In this document: positions 1 through 7,899 of the stretch, in pieces
Layout: every line of letters begins with the position of its first letter
How positions within the stretch are numbered: the stretch's first letter is position 1
Origin: Desmospora profundinema
GTDB lineage: Bacteria > Bacillota > Bacilli > Thermoactinomycetales > DSM-45169
NCBI RefSeq assembly: GCF_031454155.1
Contig: NZ_JAVDQG010000001.1
Span: 310,001-374,000 of the forward strand
Length of the DNA: 64,000 nt
Direction of reading: 5' to 3'
The notes under the pieces: model-generated
Told to the model about the DNA's origin: nothing
The model's input: only the letters and a program-made list of their open reading frames with translations
Database searches by the model: none
Made by a program: the position numbers and the translations under genes

Positions 1-36
1 AAGTGCTTGAAAAAACTCCGCTGAGAATAGTTCCAT
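1..36 (-). CDS. TerC-family membrane protein (YkoY-like), N-terminal 12 codons only
   Basis: Only the first 12 codons are in the window; the reading frame starts at the ATG at 36-34 and runs off the left edge. The peptide MELFSAEFFQAL resembles the N-terminus of YkoY/TerC-type integral membrane proteins, which export or handle Mn2+. The assignment rests mainly on the upstream yybP-ykoY riboswitch, since such riboswitches very often control TerC/YkoY genes. A purine-rich GAGAGGG lies about 9 bases upstream of the start. The product cannot be confirmed from 12 residues. Confidence 0.6.
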   Translation of the reverse strand, partial: MELFSAEFFQAL

Positions 37-80
37 GACGATTACCCTCTCTTTATCCTGTAGATTTTGTTGAACAAAAC

Positions 81-200
81 AAAAAGACCCTCACCAAATA
101 ACGGTAAAGGTCTTGCTAACAACATACGTTGCCAACAAAGCCGGGGATGATCTCCCGTAATGACGACTTTGTTGTAAGCAGCTACTCCCCTTTAACGGAG
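81..200 (-). ncRNA. yybP-ykoY manganese riboswitch
   Basis: Read on the minus strand, the leader has the family's conserved blocks in order: AAAGGGGAGUAGC at the 5' side, a GUCGUCAUUACGGGAGAUC region, GGCUUUGUUGGCAACG, and GCAAGACCUUUACC near the 3' end. The last block also forms the 5' arm of a hairpin whose 3' arm is GGUGAGGGUCU followed by Ts (81-113), which looks like an intrinsic terminator. The known family binds Mn2+ and relieves termination or sequestration of Mn exporters and TerC proteins. It lies between its promoter and the TerC-like start. Confidence 0.92.
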
Positions 201-239
201 AAGACTACAGATTCAATTGTTTCTTGCAATTTCATTTTC

Positions 240-268
240 ATCATATGTCACACCCGCCTAGTCGTCAA
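240..268 (-). promoter_or_regulatory. SigA-type promoter for the riboswitch-TerC transcript
   Basis: On the minus strand there is TTGACG (268-263), a 17 bp spacer, then TATGAT (245-240), close to the SigA consensus and about 40 bases upstream of the riboswitch core. It lies in the divergent gap before the EcsC-family gene. Confidence 0.75.
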
Positions 269-298
269 GTACCATTGTAGAAAAGGAGAGGATTTTAA

Positions 299-1030
299 AT
301 GAATGGTGAGCAGCGGGCACGACTGGAATGTATCGCTTGGCAACATCGAATGATGAAACAAGCTTCCTGGTTTACGCAAGCTGCCCAGTCGGTACAGCGG
401 AAGGTGAATGAGCGAATTCCCCAAAAAGTCCATGACGCGATGACTGAAGCAGTCAAAGGAATGGTACAGACTGTATTGACAGGCTCGGAGTGGACGACCA
501 GCCGACACCCTGTCCGTTCCCTTTCCTTTTTGGAGCGGGAGAGACTCATCCGTGAAAAAATCCTCACCTATCGCCGGCTTGCGGCGGTGGAGGGAGCAGG
601 AACCGGTGCAGGTGGCATCCTGTTGGGGTTGGCTGATTTCCCCATGCTGCTATCGCTAAAAATGAAGTTTCTCTATGATGTCGCATCCTTGTATGGATTT
701 GATGTAACCGAGGATCAGGAGCGCCTCTATCTACTTCATATTTTCCAAGTCACCTTCTCCAGCGGCGAGAAACGGACCCAAGCATTTTTGAAATTGCGCA
801 ACTGGCACCAAACAATCCAGACTTTCCCCTCCACCAAACAGATGGATTGGCAAGCCTTTCAACAAGATTATCGGGAAACGATTGATCTGCCCAAGCTGCT
901 CCAGCTCATCCCCGGATTTGGAGCCATCGTCGGAGCGGTAGTCAATCACCGCTTCCTGAATGAACTCGGGAAAACCGCGATGAATGCTTACCGCATGCGC
1001 CTGTTGGATTCGAGTGGAAAGTCCATTTAA
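299..1030 (+). CDS. EcsC family protein
   Basis: A 243-residue protein with the EcsC family signature in the middle: a Gly/Ala-rich segment EGAGTGAGG (about 97-105), then LADFPMLLSLKMKFLYDVASLYGF, and a second amphipathic region near 200-225 (LIPGFGAIVGAVVN). The family is named after the third gene of the Bacillus ecs ABC transporter locus; its biochemical role is not established. No signal peptide is seen, and the hydrophobic stretches suggest membrane association. AAAAGGAGAGG lies about 9 bases before the ATG. It is a single gene, divergent from the riboswitch and separated by 165 bases from spsI. Confidence 0.85.
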   Translation: MNGEQRARLECIAWQHRMMKQASWFTQAAQSVQRKVNERIPQKVHDAMTEAVKGMVQTVLTGSEWTTSRHPVRSLSFLERERLIREKILTYRRLAAVEGAGTGAGGILLGLADFPMLLSLKMKFLYDVASLYGFDVTEDQERLYLLHIFQVTFSSGEKRTQAFLKLRNWHQTIQTFPSTKQMDWQAFQQDYRETIDLPKLLQLIPGFGAIVGAVVNHRFLNELGKTAMNAYRMRLLDSSGKSI

Positions 1031-1195
1031 AAAACTAAACCAGTTTGCAACACAAACGAAAATCCCCTTCCAATTCGCTACTCAAAGCGAACTTCCTTAG
1101 GGATTTAGGCAAGTCGATCAGTGCCAACTGAACGGCAAACACATAGGATGTAACAGATTTTCGCTTCTTCCGAGGCGAAGGAAGGGGAGGGGGAA
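1031..1195. promoter_or_regulatory. Intergenic region with a palindrome and a hairpin before spsI
   Basis: This gap holds the inverted repeat GTTTG-CAACA-CAAAC (1043-1057), one of three similar sites in the window. A larger imperfect hairpin follows (about 1060-1106): AAATCCC pairs with GGGATTT and an inner TTCGCT pairs with AGCGAA. It could be a weak terminator for the EcsC-family gene or a leader structure. A small TTCGC/GCGAA stem sits at about 1161-1178. I could not place a convincing promoter for spsI, and a sporulation sigma factor promoter is possible but not demonstrated. Confidence 0.45.
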
Positions 1196-1945
1196 ATGAA
1201 AGGCGTTGTTTTAGCGGGAGGGACTGGTTCCCGCCTGTTTCCCTTAACCAAGGTAACCAACAAGCATTTGCTCCCCGTCGGTCAATATCCGATGATCCTG
1301 CATCCGGTAGGTAAGATGACTCAATGTGGCATCCAGGATATTTTGGTGGTGACAGGCTCGGAACACATCGGGGATGTGGTACGTCTCCTGGGGAGCGGAA
1401 AAGAGTACGGGGTCCGGTTTACCTATAAAGTACAAGATCGACCAGGGGGAATTGCGGAAGCTCTTTCCCTGGCCCGGGAGTATGCCGAGGGAGAACATCT
1501 GTTGGTCATGTTGGGGGATAATGTGTTTGAAGACAATTTGGCCCCTTATGTGAAGGCGTTCAACAGACAAGGATCGGGAGCAAAACTCTTGCTAAAAAGA
1601 GTAAAGAATCCCGAACGTTTTGGCGTTGCTGAAGTAAAAGAGGAACGAATTATCCGTATTGAAGAAAAGCCCTCTCGTCCCAAGAGCAATTTGGCTGTAA
1701 CGGGAATCTACCTGTATGACGAACGTGTGTTTTCATATATTGAGGAATTGGAACCTTCAGCGCGAGGAGAACTGGAGATCACGGATGTGAACAACTGCTA
1801 TATTCGCGACAGTATTCTCACGTTTGATGTCCTGGAGGGATGGTGGACCGATGCCGGCACTCATCCCTCCCTTCTGCGGGCGCATCAATTAGCCTCCCCG
1901 GTTCGTTTGCCTTTTTTTCAAGAGAAAAGGGGGGACATCAAGTGA
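1196..1945 (+). CDS. spsI: Sugar-1-phosphate nucleotidyltransferase, RmlA/SpsI-like
   Basis: A 249-residue nucleotidyltransferase that should activate a hexose-1-phosphate with dTTP, giving dTDP-glucose for the dTDP-6-deoxyhexose route. The N-terminal GGTGSRLFPLT loop (residues 8-18), the LGDNVF segment near residue 106, the EKP at about 157 and the WTDAGT motif near the C-terminus are those of RmlA-type enzymes. It is shorter than classical RmlA (about 290), as is B. subtilis SpsI. GGGGAGGGGG precedes the ATG. Its stop overlaps the GTG of spsJ, so the four genes spsI-spsL form one tightly coupled operon. Confidence 0.9.
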   Translation: MKGVVLAGGTGSRLFPLTKVTNKHLLPVGQYPMILHPVGKMTQCGIQDILVVTGSEHIGDVVRLLGSGKEYGVRFTYKVQDRPGGIAEALSLAREYAEGEHLLVMLGDNVFEDNLAPYVKAFNRQGSGAKLLLKRVKNPERFGVAEVKEERIIRIEEKPSRPKSNLAVTGIYLYDERVFSYIEELEPSARGELEITDVNNCYIRDSILTFDVLEGWWTDAGTHPSLLRAHQLASPVRLPFFQEKRGDIK

Positions 1946-2943
1946 AGAAACGGATTTTAGTGACCGGAGGGATGGGGTTTATCGGAAGCCACTACATTCG
2001 CACACTATTAGCGGAAGAACCCGAAGTGGAAGTAGTCAATGCCGATGCGCTCAAATACGCCTCCAATCCCCTTAATGTGAGGGACGTGGAGGATCATCCT
2101 CGCTATCATTTCCGTCAAGTGGATCTATCCCGGGGGGACGATGTGGCGGAGTTGTTTGCCGAAGAACGGATCGACGAAATCGTCCATTTTGCCGCGGAAA
2201 GCCATGTGGACCGCAGCATCCAAAGCAGTCTCCCGTTTCTCAAGTCTAATATCACAGGCACATACCATCTTTTGGAAGAAGTTCAGAAAGCCGGATCGAC
2301 GATTCGAATGGTCCAGGTGTCTACGGATGAGGTATATGGGAGTGTAGATGAGGGACACACGAGTGAAGATACCGTTTTGGCCCCCGGCAATCCCTACTCC
2401 GCGAGCAAAGCTGGTGCCGATCTGTTCTGTTTGGCGTACTACAAAACCCATGGTGTGCCGGTTGTCATCACAAGATGCACGAATAACTATGGCCCAAACC
2501 AACACCCCGAAAAATTGATTCCTCGATTGATCCTGCGGGCGTTGAAAGGACGGACACTTCCCTTGTACGGGGACGGGCGGCAAGAACGGGATTGGATCCA
2601 TGTGCGGGATCATTGCCGCGGTGTCGAGTTGGTACGAAAAAAGGGGGAATTAGGAGAAATATACCATATTGGAGCGGAAAAACCAGTCGCCAACCTTGAA
2701 ATAGCCAAACGGATCGCTGCTGCTCTGCAACAACCGCTGTTTCATATTCAGCACGTTCGTGACCGTCCCGGGCATGATCGCCGTTACAGTCTGGATACAA
2801 GCAAGATACGTCGGGAGTTAGGATGGGAACCGGTGATCCCTTTGGATGAGGGATTAACCGATACGATTCGCTGGTATCAGCAACAGACCGATTGGTATGA
2901 CGGATTCATGACCGATGAATTGAAGGAGCGAACAGAAACGTGA
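1942..2943 (+). CDS. spsJ: dTDP-glucose 4,6-dehydratase, RmlB/SpsJ-like
   Basis: A 333-residue extended short-chain dehydrogenase. The NAD-binding GGMGFIGSHYIRTLL is at the N-terminus, the STDEVYG segment near residue 130 and the catalytic YSASK near 152-156, all as in RmlB. It should convert dTDP-glucose to dTDP-4-keto-6-deoxyglucose. The GTG at 1942 is chosen because AAGGGGGG lies 6-7 bases upstream and the start overlaps the spsI stop (GTGA). Its own stop overlaps the GTG of spsK. Confidence 0.93.
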   Translation: MKKRILVTGGMGFIGSHYIRTLLAEEPEVEVVNADALKYASNPLNVRDVEDHPRYHFRQVDLSRGDDVAELFAEERIDEIVHFAAESHVDRSIQSSLPFLKSNITGTYHLLEEVQKAGSTIRMVQVSTDEVYGSVDEGHTSEDTVLAPGNPYSASKAGADLFCLAYYKTHGVPVVITRCTNNYGPNQHPEKLIPRLILRALKGRTLPLYGDGRQERDWIHVRDHCRGVELVRKKGELGEIYHIGAEKPVANLEIAKRIAAALQQPLFHIQHVRDRPGHDRRYSLDTSKIRRELGWEPVIPLDEGLTDTIRWYQQQTDWYDGFMTDELKERTET

Positions 2944-3797
2944 AGATTCTGGTAACGGGTGCCGGTGGTCAGCTTGGACGAGATATCGTCCATACCTTGT
3001 CCCTCCACCATGACGTACGGGGATTGGTTCGAGAGGAATGGGATGTAACTCGATTGTCCCACTCCGATCATTGGGTCGAACGGGAGAAACCGGACACCAT
3101 CATCCACTGTGCGGCGTTCACTCAAGTGGACACATGCGAAACCCAACCTCGGCAAGCTTTCATGACCAATACCATCGCTACCAAACATTTGGCTTCGATC
3201 TGCGGGGATCGAGGAATTCGACTTGTCTACATCAGTACAGATTATGTCTTCGACGGTAAACGAAAAGAAGGATATGTAGAAAGTGATCCCGTTTGTCCCA
3301 TCAACGTATATGGAAAGACCAAATGGATGGGGGAGCGTTGGGTTAGGAAACGGTGTTCACGCTATCTAATCTTACGTACGGCCTGGTTGTTCGGACGGGG
3401 CGGGCAACATTTTCCCGGTGCTATGTTGGAACGAGCCAAACGGGGGATGCCGCTTCGAGTGGTAACGGACCAAGTGGGTTGTCCCACTTATACCGGCCAC
3501 CTGGCCCAAGGCCTGCTGCAATTGCTCGAAAGGGAAGACAGGGGTGTTTTCCACATGGCGGGAAACGGATCCTGTTCCTGGCATGAGTTCGCCGAAGCCG
3601 TTTTAGAGGAAGCGGGTATCTGCCACACCGTTATACCGATTACATCCAACGAACTGAAGCGAAGTGCTCCCCGCCCCGCTTGTTCCATCCTCCGGACAGA
3701 ACGCGACCACCCCTTGCCGCATTGGAGAGAAGGGTTAATCGCCTTTATGCAATCACCGCACAAGACCAGCTCTGAGAGAATGGGGGGAACACCGTGA
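2940..3797 (+). CDS. spsK: dTDP-4-dehydrorhamnose reductase, RmlD/SpsK-like
   Basis: A 285-residue RmlD-superfamily reductase. The N-terminus carries GAGGQLGRDIV, followed by the STDYVFDG motif near residue 99 and the YGKTKWMGE catalytic segment near 121. It should perform the final NADPH-dependent reduction to a dTDP-6-deoxyhexose. The GTG start overlaps the spsJ stop and its TGA overlaps the GTG of spsL. Confidence 0.92.
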   Translation: MKILVTGAGGQLGRDIVHTLSLHHDVRGLVREEWDVTRLSHSDHWVEREKPDTIIHCAAFTQVDTCETQPRQAFMTNTIATKHLASICGDRGIRLVYISTDYVFDGKRKEGYVESDPVCPINVYGKTKWMGERWVRKRCSRYLILRTAWLFGRGGQHFPGAMLERAKRGMPLRVVTDQVGCPTYTGHLAQGLLQLLEREDRGVFHMAGNGSCSWHEFAEAVLEEAGICHTVIPITSNELKRSAPRPACSILRTERDHPLPHWREGLIAFMQSPHKTSSERMGGTP

Positions 3798-4249
3798 TTG
3801 ATGGTGTTGTGTTTAAAAAGTTGAAGAAGTACTGTGATGACCGCGGCACATTTATGGAAGTGGTTCGGGATGATGAAGAACTGCTAGAGCGGTTTGGGCA
3901 ACTTTCAGCTTCGATGTCTTATCCAGGTGTAATCAAGGCTTTTCACTACCATGACCGACAGGACGATTTATGGTATTTCCCTGTCGGCAATGCCCAAGTC
4001 GTTTTGTACGACAAACGCCCCGACTCATCCACTCTGGGAAACACCGATGTGTATTACATGGGGGAGGAAAATCCGTCCCTCTTGTTCATTCCCAAGGGAG
4101 TAGCTCACGGTTACCGGGTGTTGGGAAACCGGCCCGCGATGATTGTTTATCTCACGACACAGTCCTACCAAGCGAATGCTCCCGATGAACACCGGTTACC
4201 GTTTGACGACCCTGAAATCGGGTTCGATTGGAACACCCGTTATCGTTGA
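3794..4249 (+). CDS. spsL: dTDP-sugar 3,5-epimerase-like cupin, RmlC/SpsL-like
   Basis: A 151-residue cupin of the RmlC type. It has the DDRGTFMEV opening, GVIKAFHYHDRQDDLWY (with the active-site His region near 50-60), and the FIPKGVAHGYRVLG segment that follows the second cupin strand. It is shorter than RmlC (about 180), like SpsL. It should epimerise dTDP-4-keto-6-deoxyglucose before SpsK reduction. GTG start with GGGGGAACACC upstream, overlapping the spsK stop. This is the last gene of the spsIJKL run. Confidence 0.88.
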   Translation: MIDGVVFKKLKKYCDDRGTFMEVVRDDEELLERFGQLSASMSYPGVIKAFHYHDRQDDLWYFPVGNAQVVLYDKRPDSSTLGNTDVYYMGEENPSLLFIPKGVAHGYRVLGNRPAMIVYLTTQSYQANAPDEHRLPFDDPEIGFDWNTRYR

Positions 4250-4407
4250 TGCATAGGCACTGACAGCCGAAAACGTGTGGCACATTTTAGGTGAAAGCTT
4301 CGGTTTCGTGTAGCTGTCTTCGGTTCGCAACAAAAACGAAAGGCGATACCGCCCCTCCCTCGCTATGTACTAACCGTACAAGATCATGGATGGAGGAGGG
4401 AAATAAA
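4250..4407. repeat. Gap with a possible decayed copy of the dispersed repeat
   Basis: The segment near 4308-4360 resembles the two arms of the 7630-7829 repeat with the core missing: GCTGTCTTCGGTTCGC on the left, then AAAGGCGATACCGCCCC and CTCCCTC on the right. The similarity is short and I rate it weak. The strong GGAGG just before 4408 belongs to the next gene. Confidence 0.35.
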
Positions 4408-5310
4408 ATGAACGTCTGGATTCTTCCGAGTGGTCGATCAAAGGGGGGAGTCTCTCTGCCGTTGTATCCCTGGATTCCCCGGTTGGAATCCTCCGTCGTC
4501 CTTCGGTCAGGGATGCGATATCAGTATCGGGAAGGGAGATGGCGGGGGGAGGATGGCGGAAACATCCGATGGGAGGGTGTGGAATGCATCCATGTTGCGG
4601 GAGAGAGATGGGAAAAATCAGAGTGGACATTGCCTTCGGGGATTCCCATCCATCAACACCTGGATCGAATCCCCGAAGAAAAACCGAATTGGGAAAACGT
4701 TACTTCCGTATCGGTTCCCTCGAAAGAATTGGAAGAACAATTGCGTTCCCTCATTCCCGCGACGACTTCCATCCGTCTGGTGCTACCGACTGTTCCGGAA
4801 GTATCCCACCGTTGGGAGACTGCTGGCCGTATCCTGCGGCGAGCTCTTCGGGAACGTTGGGGATTGCAAGGAAAACAAGTATTGGGAATTGTACACGGCA
4901 CCATCAGCCAGATGGAATGGTCCGGATGTAAAGAAGTGGTAGAAGGGTTGCGGCGAAAGGGATTGAAACGTCTTGCATTGTGTACCTTTTCTCATAAAAC
5001 GTCACAAGGGGAAGAAGCAGGGCGCAGCTGGGTGGCTGCGGATTGGATGTTGACAGGAGGGGGATCGAACGTCAGCCGAACGCCTCTTCATTTTTGGGCG
5101 ATGGCACGAGGCATCCCTGTCTTAACCACAGATGTGGGTGACCATGGAGAATGGGTACGCCACCGGCACAACGGACTGTTGTTGACAAGTTCTCAGTGGA
5201 AACAGGACCTGGCCCGGTATTTGTATGAATTATGCCGCGACCCTGCTTGGTGGGAAGACTTAGGGCAGAATGGACGCTCTTTGGTTCACAAATGGAAGGT
5301 ACAGCCATGA
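4408..5310 (+). CDS. Glycosyltransferase-like protein (GT-B fold C-terminus)
   Basis: About 300 residues. The C-terminal half has the donor-site pattern of GT4-type enzymes: ADWMLTGGGSNVSRTPLHFWAMA, then GIPVLTTDVGDHGEWVRH and NGLLL. The N-terminal half (Trp-, Arg- and Glu-rich) matches nothing I recognise. The ATG at 4408 is preferred over the upstream in-frame codons because TGGAGGAGGG sits 7 bases before it; upstream codons would read through the repeat-like gap. The stop overlaps the ATG of the next glycosyltransferase (ATGA). The context implies transfer of a sugar onto the spore polysaccharide. Donor and acceptor are unknown. Confidence 0.7.
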   Translation: MNVWILPSGRSKGGVSLPLYPWIPRLESSVVLRSGMRYQYREGRWRGEDGGNIRWEGVECIHVAGERWEKSEWTLPSGIPIHQHLDRIPEEKPNWENVTSVSVPSKELEEQLRSLIPATTSIRLVLPTVPEVSHRWETAGRILRRALRERWGLQGKQVLGIVHGTISQMEWSGCKEVVEGLRRKGLKRLALCTFSHKTSQGEEAGRSWVAADWMLTGGGSNVSRTPLHFWAMARGIPVLTTDVGDHGEWVRHRHNGLLLTSSQWKQDLARYLYELCRDPAWWEDLGQNGRSLVHKWKVQP

Positions 5311-6050
5311 CTGCGGAGTTGACCAGCATCATTATCCCTGTGCGAAACCAATGGACCTACACGCGACAATGTTTGGCGGCGATTCGTCGTTTTACACCGA
5401 CCCCCCATGAAGTGATCGTGATTGACAACCGGTCCACAGACGATACCGTCTGGGCGCTGGGCAAACAACCTGGAATCCGTCGTATCCGCAATGAAGTGAA
5501 CCGGGGTTTCGCCGCCGCCGTTAACCAAGGATTAAAAGCGGCCCGCGGCACAGTCACCGTCCTCCTCAACAACGATACCCTCGTGTCCCACCGCTGGTTG
5601 TCCCAACTGCTGACTGTCCTAAAGGCTCATCCCCGTAACGGAATGGTAGGGCCGGTGTCCAACCGAGTCATTCCCGAACAAAAAGTGGCGGTTTCCCTGA
5701 CAACCCCTCAGGAGGTCCACCGATACTGCGCTCGTCATAACCGGAGTGACCCTCGTCAATGGCGGCAGGCCGATCGTCTTTCCGGCTTTTGCCTGATGTT
5801 TCCGACGCGGTTGATCCAGGAGGTTGGGGATTGGGATGAACGGTTTGGAGTCGGGACCTTTGAGGACGACGATTACAGTTGGCGGGTAAAACGTGCAGGT
5901 TATCGTTTGATCGTGGCTGGAGATACGTATGTCCACCACTACGGCAGCCGTAGTTTTCGCAAAAGGAGTTACAGAGAATTCCGGAAAATCCTAGAGCAAA
6001 ACCGACGGTATTTTGAACAAAAACATCAAAAGAACCCAGACCGCTGCTAA
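5307..6050 (+). CDS. Family 2 glycosyltransferase (SpsA/rhamnosyltransferase-like)
   Basis: A 247-residue GT-A enzyme. TSIIIPVRNQWTYTRQCL starts the domain, VIVIDNRSTDDT is the nucleotide-binding strand, NNDT is the DXD-equivalent metal site, and GTFEDDDYSWRVKRAGYR carries the catalytic-base region. The length and position after spsIJKL fit a transferase using the dTDP-6-deoxyhexose made by that operon. ATG at 5307 has GGAAGG upstream and overlaps the preceding stop. Confidence 0.85.
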   Translation: MTAELTSIIIPVRNQWTYTRQCLAAIRRFTPTPHEVIVIDNRSTDDTVWALGKQPGIRRIRNEVNRGFAAAVNQGLKAARGTVTVLLNNDTLVSHRWLSQLLTVLKAHPRNGMVGPVSNRVIPEQKVAVSLTTPQEVHRYCARHNRSDPRQWRQADRLSGFCLMFPTRLIQEVGDWDERFGVGTFEDDDYSWRVKRAGYRLIVAGDTYVHHYGSRSFRKRSYREFRKILEQNRRYFEQKHQKNPDRC

Positions 6051-6065
6051 ATCGGGGTCTGGGTT
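6033..6065 (-). terminator. Terminator of the MurF-like gene
   Basis: AACCCAGACC (6033-6042) pairs perfectly with GGTCTGGGTT (6056-6065). On the minus strand the hairpin is followed by TCTTTTGATGTTTTT. It overlaps the end of the plus-strand glycosyltransferase gene. Confidence 0.75.
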
Positions 6066-6073
6066 GGAATGGT

Positions 6074-7447
6074 TTACGCGCGAAGCGCTCGCACCAGGTT
6101 CTCCATCGATACTTTGCGGGAGGCTTTAAAGTAAAGAACGGAACCGGGCGTCATGCGTTTCACAATGTAGGACCTCACGGGGGCCAGCTGCAGAGGGAAG
6201 CTGGCCGCACGGTGGCGCGGATATCCCTTTGCGACTGCTTGTCGGGCGATGGTAGCGGCACGTGGACCAACGGTGATCAGATGGTCGGGCTTCAGTCTGG
6301 CCACTATTTTTCCTACCCGGGCATGACCGGATTGAGAATGAGAACCCAATTCATGCATATCTCCAAGAACCGCAAACGTGCGAGAACCTTTGCCCACTTG
6401 CTTAAGCACACGCAGGCCGGCGATCATGGAAGTGGGATTGGCATTGTAAGCGTCATTGATCAACAAGGTTTTTTTCTTTCCCCGGACCGGTTGCAAGCGC
6501 ATGTAAGGAGGGGAGAAACGCCGCAGTCCCTCCGCTATTTTGGAAGGCGGTACCTTTAAATGACGGGCGACGGCAATGGCAGCCAGAGCGTTGTACACAT
6601 TGTGTCTGCCCCAAATAGGGATTTGGTAGTGCCGGTTTCCCACCCGAAAATTCGTTCCATTACGGTGGACATGAATACGGCTGGCACGAAGGGTGGCTTG
6701 GTTTTTAATTCCGATGGTGATTACTTTACCCCGAAAACGAGCCAGACTCAACCGTCGGCTGCCCGGATCGTCCGCGTTGAGAACCAACAATCCCCCGGGT
6801 TTCACACCGTCTACCAACTCCTGTTTGGCCCGAACCACATTATTTAAGCTGCTTCCCAAACTGCCGACATGTGCTTCCTTTACCTGAGTCACCACTCCGA
6901 TGGAGGGCTTGGCGACCGAACATTGATTGCGGATGTTTCCCAGACTAGCCATCCCCATTTCCAATACCGCATACCGATGCGAACCATTCAAAGGAATCAA
7001 GTTGGAGGGCATGCTGGCAAACAGATTATTGTTGGAATGCGATTTTAGCGTAGGAGCTTGTCGGCTGAGAATGGATGCAAGCATCTCTTTTGTTGTGGTT
7101 TTTCCTGAACTTCCCGTGACTCCGATAAATTGAGCCCGACTCAATTTACGCTGACGCTGTGTCACCCTCCAAATGGCCCGGAGCGGATTTTTCACCACGA
7201 TCACGGGGTGATGACGGGGAACGCGGCTAGCCAGAGAAGGGGGGACGATGACACCGGAGCTGGATTTTTGACGCAATGCATTTAACTGTTGGGCGGCTGA
7301 TCGTTGTGGGTGGAAGAAGAATACGACCCCTGTTCGCAGTGACTTCGTATACCCGAAAGCGGCATGACGAACCACTGTTTTTGGTCGACCTCGCAGCAAT
7401 CGACCTTCGATCAATCGGGACAAATCCCCTAAATTTGTTTGAAACAT
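6074..7447 (-). CDS. murF: MurF-like Mur ligase
   Basis: 457 residues with the Mur ligase plan: an N-terminal UDP-sugar-recognition domain, the ATP loop GVTGSSGKTTTKE (about 111-123), the middle-domain EMGM, the WGRHNVYNALAAIAVA hinge and the C-terminal INDAYNANPTSM segment that corresponds to the MurF DDSYNANPxSM motif. This is the family that adds D-Ala-D-Ala to UDP-MurNAc-tripeptide. The ATG at 7447 is chosen over an upstream codon because GGGAGGTGA lies 5 bases before it. It is unusually rich in Arg and Lys and stands alone beside sps genes, so it may be a second, specialised paralog rather than the division-cluster murF. Confidence 0.8.
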   Translation of the reverse strand: MFQTNLGDLSRLIEGRLLRGRPKTVVRHAAFGYTKSLRTGVVFFFHPQRSAAQQLNALRQKSSSGVIVPPSLASRVPRHHPVIVVKNPLRAIWRVTQRQRKLSRAQFIGVTGSSGKTTTKEMLASILSRQAPTLKSHSNNNLFASMPSNLIPLNGSHRYAVLEMGMASLGNIRNQCSVAKPSIGVVTQVKEAHVGSLGSSLNNVVRAKQELVDGVKPGGLLVLNADDPGSRRLSLARFRGKVITIGIKNQATLRASRIHVHRNGTNFRVGNRHYQIPIWGRHNVYNALAAIAVARHLKVPPSKIAEGLRRFSPPYMRLQPVRGKKKTLLINDAYNANPTSMIAGLRVLKQVGKGSRTFAVLGDMHELGSHSQSGHARVGKIVARLKPDHLITVGPRAATIARQAVAKGYPRHRAASFPLQLAPVRSYIVKRMTPGSVLYFKASRKVSMENLVRALRA

Positions 7448-7629
7448 ACAGTCACCTCCCGATGGAATGAATCCTTTGTCGGGGGATTCCATCGTTAGAA
7501 GTAGTATATGAACAATAGAATAAAAGGGTTGGACCCTTATCTATCATTTAGCAAAACGATTTCTTTAAATTGGGAGTAACTGTTGTGCTGGGGATTTCCC
7601 GTGTGTTTGTATCAGGTTTTTTCGGAAGC
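7448..7629. other. Gap upstream of the MurF-like gene
   Basis: The first part must hold the minus-strand promoter of the MurF-like gene. AT-rich sequence around 7500-7565 is compatible with that, but I could not fix -35 and -10 boxes. The rest of the gap up to 7900 is filled by the repeat element described next, followed by about 70 bases in which I see nothing. Confidence 0.3.
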
Positions 7630-7829
7630 CTAGGGCGTGTCTGAACAATCCGTAGCGCGAGATCCCGGGTCGGTATGGCTGTCTTCGTTTCGTTGCAAAA
7701 AGCGCATAGCGAGACCGGGAACGAAGTGGCCTAGGCGAGACTTGTGCTCTGTGAGTGCAAAGGCGAACCAAAAGCCATACCGACCCTCCCTTATCCTTAC
7801 GGAAGATTGAATGACCAGACAGGCCCTAG
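7630..7829. mobile_element. MITE-like repeat element, copy 1
   Basis: About 200 bp with terminal inverted repeats CTAGGGCGTGTCTG (7630-7643) and CAGACAGGCCCTAG (7816-7829). Inner arms also pair: TCCGTA (7649-7654) with TACGGA (7798-7803), and GGGTCGGTATGGCT (7667-7680) with AGCCATACCGACCC (7773-7786). The centre carries the core shared with the copies near 27.8 and 59.5 kb, containing CATAGCGAGACC, GGCGAGACTTGTGCTC and TGAGTGCA. No transposase is encoded. The terminal sequence recalls ends of IS5/IS1182-type elements, so a non-autonomous transposon is the simplest reading; a structured RNA is the alternative. Confidence 0.75.
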
Positions 7830-7899
7830 AAACCGCCTTTCTTAAACCAGTGTTCTTACTCGTTGTTAAGGAGAAAACATGTGAGACAATCGCAGGATC

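Noticed and set aside
1141-1195. CATAGGATGTA before spsI as a SigK promoter
   Set aside because: Spacing within the -10 element and to any AC-type -35 does not fit the consensus.
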